Shown here piece after piece: positions 6,885 to 12,525 of a stretch of 13,070 nt of DNA. Source of the stretch: JBAROU01 sp049642385 (GTDB lineage: Bacteria > Chloroflexota > Dehalococcoidia > DSTF01 > RBG-16-68-14); assembly GCA_049642385.1 (NCBI GenBank), contig JBAROU010000107.1, positions 1 to 13,070 of the forward strand, written 5' to 3'. Both the position numbers and the translations under genes were made by a program. The notes beneath the pieces were generated by a model, which did no database searches, was not told the origin of the DNA, and worked only from the letters and a program-made list of their open reading frames with translations. How positions within the stretch are numbered: the first letter of the stretch is position 1; each line of letters begins with the position of its first letter.

Positions 6885-7282
6885 CCAGCACCCTCCGAAG
6901 CGCGCTCCATTAGGTGCTCCGTGATGCGTGTCAGAGCCTCGTAGCCGAGGAGGACGTAGTCGCGCGGGTGGAGGTCCTCCAGCTTGACGAGCGTCTCGTC
7001 GCGCGCGGAGACGGGGTCCGTCGCGTCGTCCGAGAAGTCGATCTTCATCTTGAGCTCGTAGAGCTCACCGTCCTCACAAACGACGACGCAGCCGCGCTCG
7101 GCGCTGGCGGACGCCCCGGCCTCGACTTCGATGGCGTTGGTGAAGAAGGCACCCGGGAAGGGCGGGAAGGGTCGAAGCTGGGCCGCGGCTTCTTCGAGAA
7201 GCTGGCGGAGCTGGAGGGCCGTTCGCTCGAGCAGCATGTCGGCCTGGGCCTTTCGGGCCATGGCGTCGGACGGGGTGGACAT
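6881..7282 (-). CDS. Conserved-looking hypothetical protein, 133 aa
   Basis: I do not recognise this family. The first 40 residues form an Ala/Leu/Glu/Gln-rich helical stretch (KAQADMLLERTALQLRQLLE). A compact mixed region follows with strand-like segments (GCVVVCEDGELYELKMKIDF) and an acidic, helical end (LVKLEDLHPRDYVLLGYEAL). There are no membrane segments and no signal peptide, so it is probably cytoplasmic. The frame is open to 7351, but I chose the ATG at 7282 because an exact TATAAT (complement of 7290-7295) lies 7 bases upstream, fitting a leaderless start. The extra 23 residues would lie across the promoter. It is the first gene of a minus-strand pair, coupled by a four-base overlap to the membrane protein, and is divergent from the radical SAM gene. 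Confidence 0.7.
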   Translation of the reverse strand: MSTPSDAMARKAQADMLLERTALQLRQLLEEAAAQLRPFPPFPGAFFTNAIEVEAGASASAERGCVVVCEDGELYELKMKIDFSDDATDPVSARDETLVKLEDLHPRDYVLLGYEALTRITEHLMERASEGAG

Positions 7283-7289
7283 CAGTTGG

Positions 7290-7295
7290 ATTATA
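7290..7295 (-). promoter_or_regulatory. -10 box (TATAAT) of the minus-strand hypothetical pair, leaderless layout
   Basis: On the minus strand an exact TATAAT is followed by 7 bases and then the ATG at 7282, so transcription would begin at or next to the start codon. No -35 match stands out at 16-18 bp. An exact TATAAT is unlikely by chance in such GC-rich DNA. Confidence 0.7.
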
Positions 7296-7337
7296 GAAGC
7301 AGGTTCGCGGGCGGGGTAGGCCAGTGCCGGGCCAGGC

Positions 7338-7367
7338 TTGACAGAGAACATGCGTTCTCGCTACCAT
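7338..7367 (+). promoter_or_regulatory. Sigma-70-type promoter of the radical SAM gene
   Basis: A perfect TTGACA (7338-7343) is followed after 18 bp by TACCAT (7362-7367), matching the -10 consensus at four of six positions. Transcription would start near 7374, giving a leader of about 34 nt that contains AGGAG at 7396-7400. The spacer is occupied by a 16-bp palindrome described separately, so a bound repressor would block polymerase. Confidence 0.65.
7344..7359. promoter_or_regulatory. Putative LexA (SOS) box 1, between -35 and -10
   Basis: GAGAAC-ATGC-GTTCTC is an inverted repeat with perfect 6-bp arms. Its core, GAAC-N4-GTTC (7346-7357), is the known LexA/DinR operator of Firmicutes and Actinobacteria, and the centre ATGC also fits the RNRY part of the Bacillus consensus. 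It lies wholly inside the promoter spacer, the classic position for repression. That LexA is the protein bound is inference, because lexA is not in the window. Confidence 0.6.
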
Positions 7368-7379
7368 GCCCGCACGAAG

Positions 7380-7393
7380 AGAACGTATATTCT
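7380..7393. promoter_or_regulatory. Putative second, degenerate LexA-like box in the leader
   Basis: AGAACGTATATTCT contains GAAC-GTAT-ATTC (7381-7392), one mismatch from GAAC-N4-GTTC, with a centre that fits RNRY. It lies just after the predicted transcription start and before the ribosome site. Its centre is 35 bp from the centre of box 1. A lone match of this quality would be weak; its position beside a better site raises its value. Confidence 0.4.
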
Positions 7394-7407
7394 ACAGGAG
7401 TATTGCC

Positions 7408-8304
7408 ATGCCGCAGGTCACCTTCGAAGAGATCGAGTGCAAGAGCGCGCTGAACCGGGTGAAGGTGCCTTCGATGCCCAATCTGCGCTGGAGCCTGAAC
7501 CCGTATCGAGGCTGCCAGCACGCTTGCGTCTACTGCTTCGCGCGCGGCAACCACGAGTTCCTGGGCTACAACACCGGCAAGGACTTCGACGAGCGCATCG
7601 TGGTGAAGACGAACCTGGTGCAAGCGCTGCGCCGCGACCTGAAGCGCCCGGGCTGGCGTCGCGAGCACGTGACGATCGGGACGGCGTGCGACCCCTACCA
7701 GCAGGCGGAGCTAAAGTACGGCCTCACTCGCGGCGCGCTCCAAGCCTTTCGCGACTTCGCCAGTCCGTGCTCCGTGATCACGAAGTCACCGAACATCGTG
7801 CGCGACCTCCCGATCTGGCGCGAGCTGTCGTCCGTCGCCGAGTGCTCGGTGCTGTTCAGCGTCGCGACGCTGCGCGAGGAGGTCTGGCGCCACATCGAGC
7901 CTGCGACGGCGAAGCCGCTGCATCGCCTGGAGGCGATGGCGAAGCTGGCGGATGCGGGAGTACGCTGCGGCGTAATGCTGGCGCCGATCATCCCGGGGTT
8001 GACCGACGACAGGGAGAACCTGGAGTCCGTCGTGCGCGCGTCGAAAGAGCACGGCGCGTCGTTCCTGGGCGAGAACGTGCTGTACCTGAAGGCGGGCACG
8101 AAGGAGTGGTTCATGCCCTTCCTGCGCGAGACCTACCCACACCTGCTCCCGAAGTACGAGCGGTTCTATCGCGGGTCATACGCCCCGCGGCGCTACACGG
8201 AAGAGGTGCACGAGGCGGTGCAGGAGGCGCGCGAACGCGCCGGCTTTACGCCGCGAGAGGAGGCGCCTCGCCGGGCAGTGGGCCAGCTCCAATTGACGAT
8301 GTAG
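7408..8304 (+). CDS. Radical SAM protein, Rv2578c / SplB-like family
   Basis: A 298-residue radical SAM enzyme of the group related to spore photoproduct lyase (SplB-like, often called the Rv2578c family). Its substrate is unknown. The [4Fe-4S] motif C36-x3-C40-x2-C43 lies in NPYRGCQHACVYCFARGNHE, the hallmark of this family. VTIGTACDPYQQAELKYGLT and CSVITKSPNIVRDL are further conserved blocks, and VMLAPIIPGLTDD belongs to the barrel. The C-terminal TKEWFMPFLRETYPHLLPKY element is also typical. The ATG at 7408 has AGGAG with 7 nt spacing. An upstream in-frame ATG at 7366 lies inside the -10 box and cannot be used. The promoter carries one strong and one weak LexA-like site, which suggests a DNA-damage role in line with the photolyase kinship. 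That link is inference. Confidence 0.88.
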   Translation: MPQVTFEEIECKSALNRVKVPSMPNLRWSLNPYRGCQHACVYCFARGNHEFLGYNTGKDFDERIVVKTNLVQALRRDLKRPGWRREHVTIGTACDPYQQAELKYGLTRGALQAFRDFASPCSVITKSPNIVRDLPIWRELSSVAECSVLFSVATLREEVWRHIEPATAKPLHRLEAMAKLADAGVRCGVMLAPIIPGLTDDRENLESVVRASKEHGASFLGENVLYLKAGTKEWFMPFLRETYPHLLPKYERFYRGSYAPRRYTEEVHEAVQEARERAGFTPREEAPRRAVGQLQLTM

Positions 8305-8318
8305 GAACGTCGCCCAGG

Positions 8319-8348
8319 CTGGCAACGCCTTCGGGCGCGGGCTAGAAT
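8319..8348 (+). promoter_or_regulatory. Putative promoter of the cysteine synthase gene, leaderless layout
   Basis: TAGAAT (8343-8348) ends 8 bases before the ATG. CTGGCA (8319-8324) is a four-of-six -35 match at 18 bp. Between them lies CGCC-TTCG-GGCG (8326-8337), a short stem with a UUCG tetraloop. It may instead be a stub terminator for the upstream gene, although no T-run follows. Confidence 0.5.
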
Positions 8349-8356
8349 CGAGGTGG

Positions 8357-9292
8357 ATGCACCACCTCCATCTCGTTCACGCGATCGGGCGCACGCCGCT
8401 GGTCGAGCTGCACCACTGCAGCCCGAAGGCGGGTGTGCGGCTGTTCGCTAAGCTCGAAGGGTGGAACCCAACGGGCAGCGTGAAAGACCGCATCGTGCGC
8501 GAGATGCTGCTGGACGCGCAGCGCGAGGGTCGCGTGCGGCCGGGCGACACGATCATCGAGGCGTCGACGGGCAACACCGGCATCGCGCTAGCGATGGTGG
8601 GGCGCTCGCTCGGTTACGACGTGCGTATCGTGATGCCGGAGAACGTGTTTCCGGAGATCCCGCGCACGCTGGCCGTCTACGGCGCGACGGTGGAGTGGGT
8701 GCCGTCGGACCAGGGCGTGCGCCGGGCGATCGAGCTGGCGCGCGAGCAGGCCGAACGCGAGGCCTGGTTCTTTCTGGACCAGTTCTGCAACCCGAATAAC
8801 GTCAAAGCCCACTACGAGACCACCGGCCCCGAAATCCTGAGCGACCTGCCGCAGGTGGACGCGTTCGTCGCGGGGCTGGGGACGGGTGGCACGCTGATGG
8901 GCGTCGGGCAGCGGCTGAAGGAGGCGAACCCGCAGACGAAGGTGTTCGCCGTGGAGCCGCACCCGGGCAACCAGCTCCAAGGGCTGAAGAGCCTGGCCGA
9001 CGGCTTCATCCCGCCGATCCTGGACTTCGGGGCGCTGGACGGCAAGATCCTCGTGCGCAGCGAGCACGGCTTCCGCGCGGCGTCTGAACTGATGCGGCGC
9101 GAAGCGATCTTCGGCGGCGTGTCGTCCGGCGCGGTGCTGCACGCCGGGCTGAAAGTCGCGCAGCGCCTCGAGCGCGGTAACGTCGTGCTGCTGTTCGCAG
9201 ATAACGGCTGGAAGTACCTGGGCACCAACCTCTGGCTCAGCCCGCCCGAGGCGGGCGAGGGCGAAGAGCTGGACGATACGATCTGGTGGTAG
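8357..9292 (+). CDS. cysM: Cysteine synthase, CysM-like (PLP-dependent)
   Basis: This cytoplasmic enzyme makes cysteine by beta-replacement on an activated serine. Its 311 residues fit the family. PLP lysine K43 sits in NPTGSVKDR. STGNTGIALA and GLGTGGTLMGVG are the substrate and phosphate loops, and GGVSSGAVLHAG is the serine loop. The end, LFADNGWKYLGTNLW followed by an acidic insert and LDDTIWW, resembles the extended C-terminus of Mycobacterium tuberculosis CysM, which uses O-phosphoserine and a thiocarboxylated carrier (CysO), more than CysK. A lysine in LQGLKSLADGF falls about where that enzyme has its phosphoserine-binding arginine (from memory). No CysO or Mec gene is in the window, so the substrate is uncertain. 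The start follows the TAGAAT box with no leader. The next gene begins 4 bases after the stop. Confidence 0.88.
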   Translation: MHHLHLVHAIGRTPLVELHHCSPKAGVRLFAKLEGWNPTGSVKDRIVREMLLDAQREGRVRPGDTIIEASTGNTGIALAMVGRSLGYDVRIVMPENVFPEIPRTLAVYGATVEWVPSDQGVRRAIELAREQAEREAWFFLDQFCNPNNVKAHYETTGPEILSDLPQVDAFVAGLGTGGTLMGVGQRLKEANPQTKVFAVEPHPGNQLQGLKSLADGFIPPILDFGALDGKILVRSEHGFRAASELMRREAIFGGVSSGAVLHAGLKVAQRLERGNVVLLFADNGWKYLGTNLWLSPPEAGEGEELDDTIWW

Positions 9293-9296
9293 CGCA

Positions 9297-10175
9297 ATGA
9301 AGGCCGCACCGCACATCGAGCTGCCGGCGGTCGTCAGTGGGCTCGTCGAGCGCATCACAACGGTCGAGGGCGTGGTCGCGGCGGCGCTGGGCGGATCCTA
9401 CGCGCGCGGCACGCAGCGTGCGGACTCGGACGTCGATCTCGGCCTCTACTATCGAGAGGCGGCCCCGTTTTCGATCGACGCGATCAAGCGCATCGCCGAT
9501 GCGGTGGACGACAGCGGCCGTCCGGCCATCACCGACTTCGGGCGCTGGGGCCGCTGGGTGAACGGCGGCGCCTGGCTCACGATCGGCGGGCAACGCGTCG
9601 ACCTGCTGTACCGCAGCCTCGATGACATCGAACGGGTGATCGCGGCGTGCGCACGCGGCGACGTCGAGTGGGACTACCCGCAGCAGCCGCCGTACGGCTT
9701 TCACAGTCACATCTACCTCGGCGAGCTGAGCATCTGCCGGCCGCTGCACGATCCGTCAGGTGAACTCAACCGTCTGAAAACGCAGCTCGCGCCGTATCCG
9801 GAGGCGCTCAAGCGCTCGATCGTGAACAAGCGGCTCTGGGGAGTGGAGTTCGACCTCACGCACGCACGGAAGTTCGCACAGCGCGGCGATGTCTACAACA
9901 CTGCCGGCTGCCTGACACGCTGCGCAGCGCAGCTGGTGCAGGTGGTCTACGCGCTCAACGAACGGTACTTCGTCAGTGACAAGGGCGCGCTAGAGGAGAT
10001 CGAGTCGTTCCCGGCCAAGCCGGTCGACTTCAGGGCAAGGCTGGAGGCCGCGCTGGCGCGTCCAGGCAGCTCGAGCGAGGCACAACAGGCGACTGTGGAG
10101 CAGGTCGGCGCGCTGCACCGCGCGCTCATCGAGCTGGCGGGCGGTCTGTATGAGCGCCCGACGTTTCGAGACTGA
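9297..10175 (+). CDS. Nucleotidyltransferase-domain protein (Pol beta-like, DUF4037/ANT-like)
   Basis: A 292-residue protein with a DNA-polymerase-beta-type nucleotidyltransferase core at its N-terminus: G33-S34 in LGGSYARGTQRADSDVDLGL, then catalytic D45-x-D47. WLTIGGQRVDLLYRSLDDIE supplies the expected third acidic strand (VDLLY). The C-terminal half (about 160-285) is mostly helical and may bind a nucleotide or an acceptor, as in aminoglycoside-type or stand-alone nucleotidyltransferases. The acceptor is unknown; antibiotic modification is only one possibility. The ATG lies 4 bases after the cysM stop, with GGTGGT overlapping the end of cysM as a weak ribosome site, so the two genes probably share a transcript. 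No HEPN partner lies beside it, which argues against a two-gene MNT-HEPN toxin pair. Confidence 0.85.
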   Translation: MKAAPHIELPAVVSGLVERITTVEGVVAAALGGSYARGTQRADSDVDLGLYYREAAPFSIDAIKRIADAVDDSGRPAITDFGRWGRWVNGGAWLTIGGQRVDLLYRSLDDIERVIAACARGDVEWDYPQQPPYGFHSHIYLGELSICRPLHDPSGELNRLKTQLAPYPEALKRSIVNKRLWGVEFDLTHARKFAQRGDVYNTAGCLTRCAAQLVQVVYALNERYFVSDKGALEEIESFPAKPVDFRARLEAALARPGSSSEAQQATVEQVGALHRALIELAGGLYERPTFRD

Positions 10176-10179
10176 GGGT

Positions 10180-10208
10180 TTGACATTAGGCGTCGCGTTC
10201 GCTGGAAT
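10180..10208 (+). promoter_or_regulatory. Promoter for the 91-aa hypothetical gene, leaderless layout
   Basis: A perfect TTGACA (10180-10185), a 17-bp spacer and TGGAAT (10203-10208) end 7 bases before ATG 10216. The spacing is ideal for sigma-70 and places the transcription start at the start codon. This promoter decides the start of the next gene against an upstream in-frame ATG at 10150. Confidence 0.6.
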
Positions 10209-10215
10209 ACAGGCG

Positions 10216-10491
10216 ATGGCAACGCAAGAGGCAGAGGCGCTCAACATCGACCGGTCGCGCGTCGGCACACTGGAGCTCGAAGGGCTGACCGTGCCCTACG
10301 TCGACCTGGAAGACGAGGAGTTCGTGCCGTCGAACCTGCGCGTCGGCGACAGCGAGTACGCGTACAGCCGCACCTTCCCGATCAGGGGCCACAGCGCGGT
10401 GATGCCGGGCGCCGTGTCGGAGGTGCTGGCGGAGGGGCGCGCGGTGCTAGTGGCCGAGCGGAGCGAACGCTACTACATCTACCTGGCCTGA
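10216..10491 (+). CDS. Hypothetical protein, 91 aa
   Basis: A small acidic protein of no family I recognise. It reads as a mainly beta protein: VGTLELEGLTVPYVDLEDEE, then LRVGDSEYAYSRTFPIRGHS, then VLAEGRAVLVAERSERYYIY. It has no membrane segment, signal or cysteines. The frame is also open from ATG 10150, which would give 113 residues and overlap the nucleotidyltransferase gene by 26 bases. The promoter TTGACA-17-TGGAAT ending 7 bases before 10216 favours the shorter form. The next gene follows after 3 bases, so the two are probably co-transcribed. Confidence 0.65.
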   Translation: MATQEAEALNIDRSRVGTLELEGLTVPYVDLEDEEFVPSNLRVGDSEYAYSRTFPIRGHSAVMPGAVSEVLAEGRAVLVAERSERYYIYLA

Positions 10492-10494
10492 TCC

Positions 10495-10701
10495 TTGGAC
10501 CCACCCAAACGTCGACCGCCGCGCAAGCAGAACCCGCCGCACGTGAAGCTGTTCCGCGCCTCGTGCGGAGCGTGCGGTCGCGTGTACGAGGGCAACTTTC
10601 CAATGTGGGTGCAGATCGGCGCGTTCCCGTGCATCTGCGGGGAGAGTGTGCCGGCGCCACTCATGTTCGACGACGCGGGCCAGCCCTGGGAGCACGAGTA
10701 G
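10495..10701 (+). CDS. Small zinc-ribbon-like protein, 68 aa (TTG start)
   Basis: A 68-residue protein with a basic, proline-rich N-terminus (DPPKRRPPRKQNPPHVK) and four cysteines arranged C24-GA-C27 ... C46-I-C48-G. This resembles a compact zinc ribbon. No homologue is recognised. A nucleic-acid or protein-binding role is inference from the basic tail and metal site. TTG at 10495 is the first possible start after an in-frame stop at 10489-10491, and its ribosome site is weak. An ATG at 10603 would delete the first cysteine pair, so it is unlikely. It follows the 91-aa gene by 3 bases. Confidence 0.6.
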   Translation: MDPPKRRPPRKQNPPHVKLFRASCGACGRVYEGNFPMWVQIGAFPCICGESVPAPLMFDDAGQPWEHE

Positions 10702-10713
10702 GCGCGCTTCTGG

Positions 10714-10722
10714 TGTTACAAT
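10714..10722 (+). promoter_or_regulatory. Extended -10 promoter of the GYD gene
   Basis: TG-T-TACAAT is an extended -10 (TGn plus hexamer), with no evident -35. Transcription would begin near 10729, giving a leader of about 33 nt that carries the strong ribosome site AAGGAGG (10748-10754), 7 nt before the ATG. Confidence 0.6.
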
Positions 10723-10761
10723 AGGACATCCTAGATACTTTTCTCGCAAGGAGGCATACCG

Positions 10762-11049
10762 ATGGCGACGTACATCTTCATCAGCACGCTCACCGACGAG
10801 GGCCGCAAGACGATCAAGGGCCGCCCTGAGCGCATCCAGGAGGTGAACAAGGAGATCGAGGCGATGGGCGCCAAGGTGGTCGACCAGTACGCCGTGCTCG
10901 GTCTCTACGACTTCATCTCGATCGTCGAGGCCGTCGACAACGAGACCGTCGCGCGCATCTCGGTCGAGCTCGGTTCGCGCGGGACGGTGCAGATCATGAC
11001 GCTGCCCGCGATCCAGGTGAGCGGCTTCATCGAAAAGCTCAAGGGTTAG
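10762..11049 (+). CDS. GYD domain-containing protein
   Basis: This 95-residue protein fits the GYD family of small alpha/beta proteins, probably a dimeric ferredoxin-like barrel. The start MATYIFISTLTDEGRKTIKG, the central GAKVVDQYAVLGLYDFISIV (the GxYD signature region) and the end VQIMTLPAIQVSGFIEKLKG match the family layout along its whole length. No enzymatic role is established for the family. A very strong Shine-Dalgarno (AAGGAGG) and its own extended -10 promoter suggest high expression. It appears to be a single-gene unit, since the next gene has its own promoter-like box. Confidence 0.9.
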   Translation: MATYIFISTLTDEGRKTIKGRPERIQEVNKEIEAMGAKVVDQYAVLGLYDFISIVEAVDNETVARISVELGSRGTVQIMTLPAIQVSGFIEKLKG

Positions 11050-11086
11050 CCGACCGCGCGCCGTAGCCGACGAGTGCGCTGCGGCG

Positions 11087-11092
11087 TACAAT
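11087..11092 (+). promoter_or_regulatory. Putative -10 box of the cytidylate-kinase-like gene
   Basis: TACAAT lies 55 bases before ATG 11148. No good -35 is seen (TAGCCG at 11064-11069 matches three of six). The leader would be about 48 nt, with a hairpin and then a GGGAGG ribosome site (11134-11139). A tempting ATG at 11091 overlaps this box and would not be transcribed in full. Confidence 0.45.
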
Positions 11093-11100
11093 GAGGGCGA

Positions 11101-11123
11101 GCCCCACCCCGACTCGTCGGGGC
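11101..11123 (+). other. Leader hairpin with two competing pairings
   Basis: CCCCGAC (11107-11113) is complementary to GTCGGGG (11116-11122), a GC-rich stem closed by a very short loop. GCCCC (11101-11105) could pair with GGGGC (11119-11123) instead. Only one G-run is available, so the two folds exclude each other. No T-run follows. It sits between the predicted transcription start and the ribosome site and might affect translation or RNA stability. Confidence 0.45.
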
Positions 11124-11147
11124 GGAGCGCAGAGGGAGGTGTCCCTC

Positions 11148-11852
11148 ATGACCGTAGTGACGATCTCTGGCCAGATAGGGAGCGGCGCGCGCGAGGTCGG
11201 GCGGCTGGCGGCCGAGCGACTGCAACTCGATTACGTGGACCAGGAGATCCTTGTCCAGGCGGCACGCGAGCTAGGCGTGCCGGTTGAGACGGTGGTCTCC
11301 AAAGACGAACGCACAGCCGGCTTCGGCGAGCGCATGGCGACGATGCTACGACGCTTCCTGGAGCGTTCGGCGGCGGCGGGCGTGGCGGACCCGACGATGG
11401 GCCCGGGCAACCTGGATGTGCTGCTGGGACGCACCTACGCGGAGGCCGCGGCGAGCGATGGGCTACCAGATGTCCCGGACGACCGATATCTGGACACGCT
11501 GTGTAACGTGGTGCGCGATCTCGCCGGCCACGGCGACGTGCTGATCATCGGGCGGGGCAGCCAGTCGATCCTGCGGGACTGGCCGGGCGCGTGTCACGTC
11601 CTGCTCGTCGCCCCGCTCGAGCGACGCGTCGAGTTCATCGCGCAGCGCGACGGAATCGATGCGGACCCAGCGGCGAAGCGCGTGCATGACGGCACGAAGG
11701 GACGTACCGACTTCCATCACAAGTTCTTCAAGATCGACGTGGACGACCCTGCCCACTACCACATCGCGATCAACACCGGTTCGTTCTCACTCGACCAGTC
11801 GGCAGCGATCATCGCCGAGGTGGCGCAACGCGTCCCGCCGGGAGGCGCCTGA
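11148..11852 (+). CDS. Cytidylate kinase-like family P-loop protein
   Basis: A 234-residue protein matching the cytidylate-kinase-like family, related to but distinct from Cmk. The N-terminal loop TISGQIGSGAREVGRLAAER is the family's P-loop, where the usual Walker lysine is absent and arginine follows. LDYVDQEILVQAARELGV is the region after it. VLIIGRGSQSILRDWPGACH and VLLVAPLERRVEFIAQRDGI are the later conserved blocks, and DFHHKFFKIDVDDPAHYHIA with AINTG completes the fold. A phosphotransferase role with an unknown substrate is likely from the family. The ATG at 11148 has a GAGGGAGG site and begins exactly at the conserved N-terminus. The frame is open from 11091, but that extension lies over the promoter and hairpin. 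plsY starts 27 bases after the stop. Confidence 0.85.
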   Translation: MTVVTISGQIGSGAREVGRLAAERLQLDYVDQEILVQAARELGVPVETVVSKDERTAGFGERMATMLRRFLERSAAAGVADPTMGPGNLDVLLGRTYAEAAASDGLPDVPDDRYLDTLCNVVRDLAGHGDVLIIGRGSQSILRDWPGACHVLLVAPLERRVEFIAQRDGIDADPAAKRVHDGTKGRTDFHHKFFKIDVDDPAHYHIAINTGSFSLDQSAAIIAEVAQRVPPGGA

Positions 11853-11879
11853 TCGAGCAGCGACCCGCGTGAACACCTC

Positions 11880-12524
11880 ATGTTGTCCTCGGGTCTGATC
11901 GTCTTCGCCAGCTATGCGATCGGCGCGGTGCCGGTCGCGTACCTGGCCGGGCGACTACTCAAGGGCATCGACATCCGCGAGCATGGGAGCGGCAACGTCG
12001 GCGCCTCGAACGTATGGCGCACCGTATCGAAGCCGGCGGTGGTGCCGGTGGGACTGGCGGAGATCGCGCAGGGGATGCTGGGCATCCTGATCGCCAAGCT
12101 GGCCGGCGAAAGCCTGGGCGTGCAGGTAGTGGCCGGGCTCGCCGCGATCGCGGGGCACAACTGGTCGCCGTTTCTCGGCTTCACCGGCGGCCGGGGGATC
12201 GACCATGCGATCGGGTTCATGCTGATCCTCTCATGGCCGGCGCTCGGCACGCTCGTCGGCGCATCCGTCGTTGGCATTGCGCTGCGAGCGATGCCGCAGC
12301 TCGTCGGGCTGGGGATCATCGCGGCGCCGCTGGCCGCGCTAGCGGCGGGCCAATCAGCGGAGATCGTGGGCGGCACGGCAGGCATGGCGGCGCTGATCGT
12401 CGGGAAACGCTTGCTGACGAACCATCCGTCGTCGCCACCCGGCGCAGACATCCGCGCGGTGCTGCTGAATCGCCTGCTCTACGACCGCGACACGCGCGAA
12501 CGTGAGGTGTGGGTGGAGCGCTAG
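11880..12524 (+). CDS. plsY: Glycerol-3-phosphate acyltransferase PlsY
   Basis: This integral membrane enzyme transfers an acyl group from acyl-phosphate to glycerol-3-phosphate, the first committed step of phospholipid synthesis. The 214 residues and about five membrane helices fit the family. Motif 1 reads HGSGNVGASN (about 36-45). Motif 2 reads AGHNWSPFLGFTGGRGI (91-107); most PlsY have GGKGVAT here, so the lysine is replaced by arginine and VAT by IDH. The C-terminal LLNRLLYDRDTRERE corresponds to motif 3 and is longer and more charged than usual. The ATG at 11880 is preferred from the hydrophobic N-terminus, although no clear ribosome site precedes it. The acyl-phosphate supplier plsX is not in the window. 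Confidence 0.92.
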   Translation: MLSSGLIVFASYAIGAVPVAYLAGRLLKGIDIREHGSGNVGASNVWRTVSKPAVVPVGLAEIAQGMLGILIAKLAGESLGVQVVAGLAAIAGHNWSPFLGFTGGRGIDHAIGFMLILSWPALGTLVGASVVGIALRAMPQLVGLGIIAAPLAALAAGQSAEIVGGTAGMAALIVGKRLLTNHPSSPPGADIRAVLLNRLLYDRDTREREVWVER

Positions 12525-12525
12525 G

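Noticed and set aside
7386..7391. TATATT as a second -10 for the radical SAM gene
   Set aside because: No -35 at 16-18 bp and it falls in the second palindrome; the upstream TTGACA/TACCAT pair is much better.
8293..8298. TTGACG as the -35 of cysM
   Set aside because: It lies 44 bp before the TAGAAT box, far outside normal spacing, and is the coding end of the radical SAM gene.
7338..8345. 335-codon plus-strand frame over the radical SAM gene
   Set aside because: Shifted reading of a gene with clear CxxxCxxC and family blocks; low-complexity Arg/Ala sequence.
8588..9358. 256-codon minus-strand frame over cysM
   Set aside because: Antisense of a well-supported PLP enzyme; no recognisable protein features.
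9297..10701. MNT-HEPN toxin-antitoxin system
   Set aside because: The nucleotidyltransferase is long with its own helical domain, and neither the 91-aa nor the 68-aa neighbour shows a HEPN RxxxxH motif.
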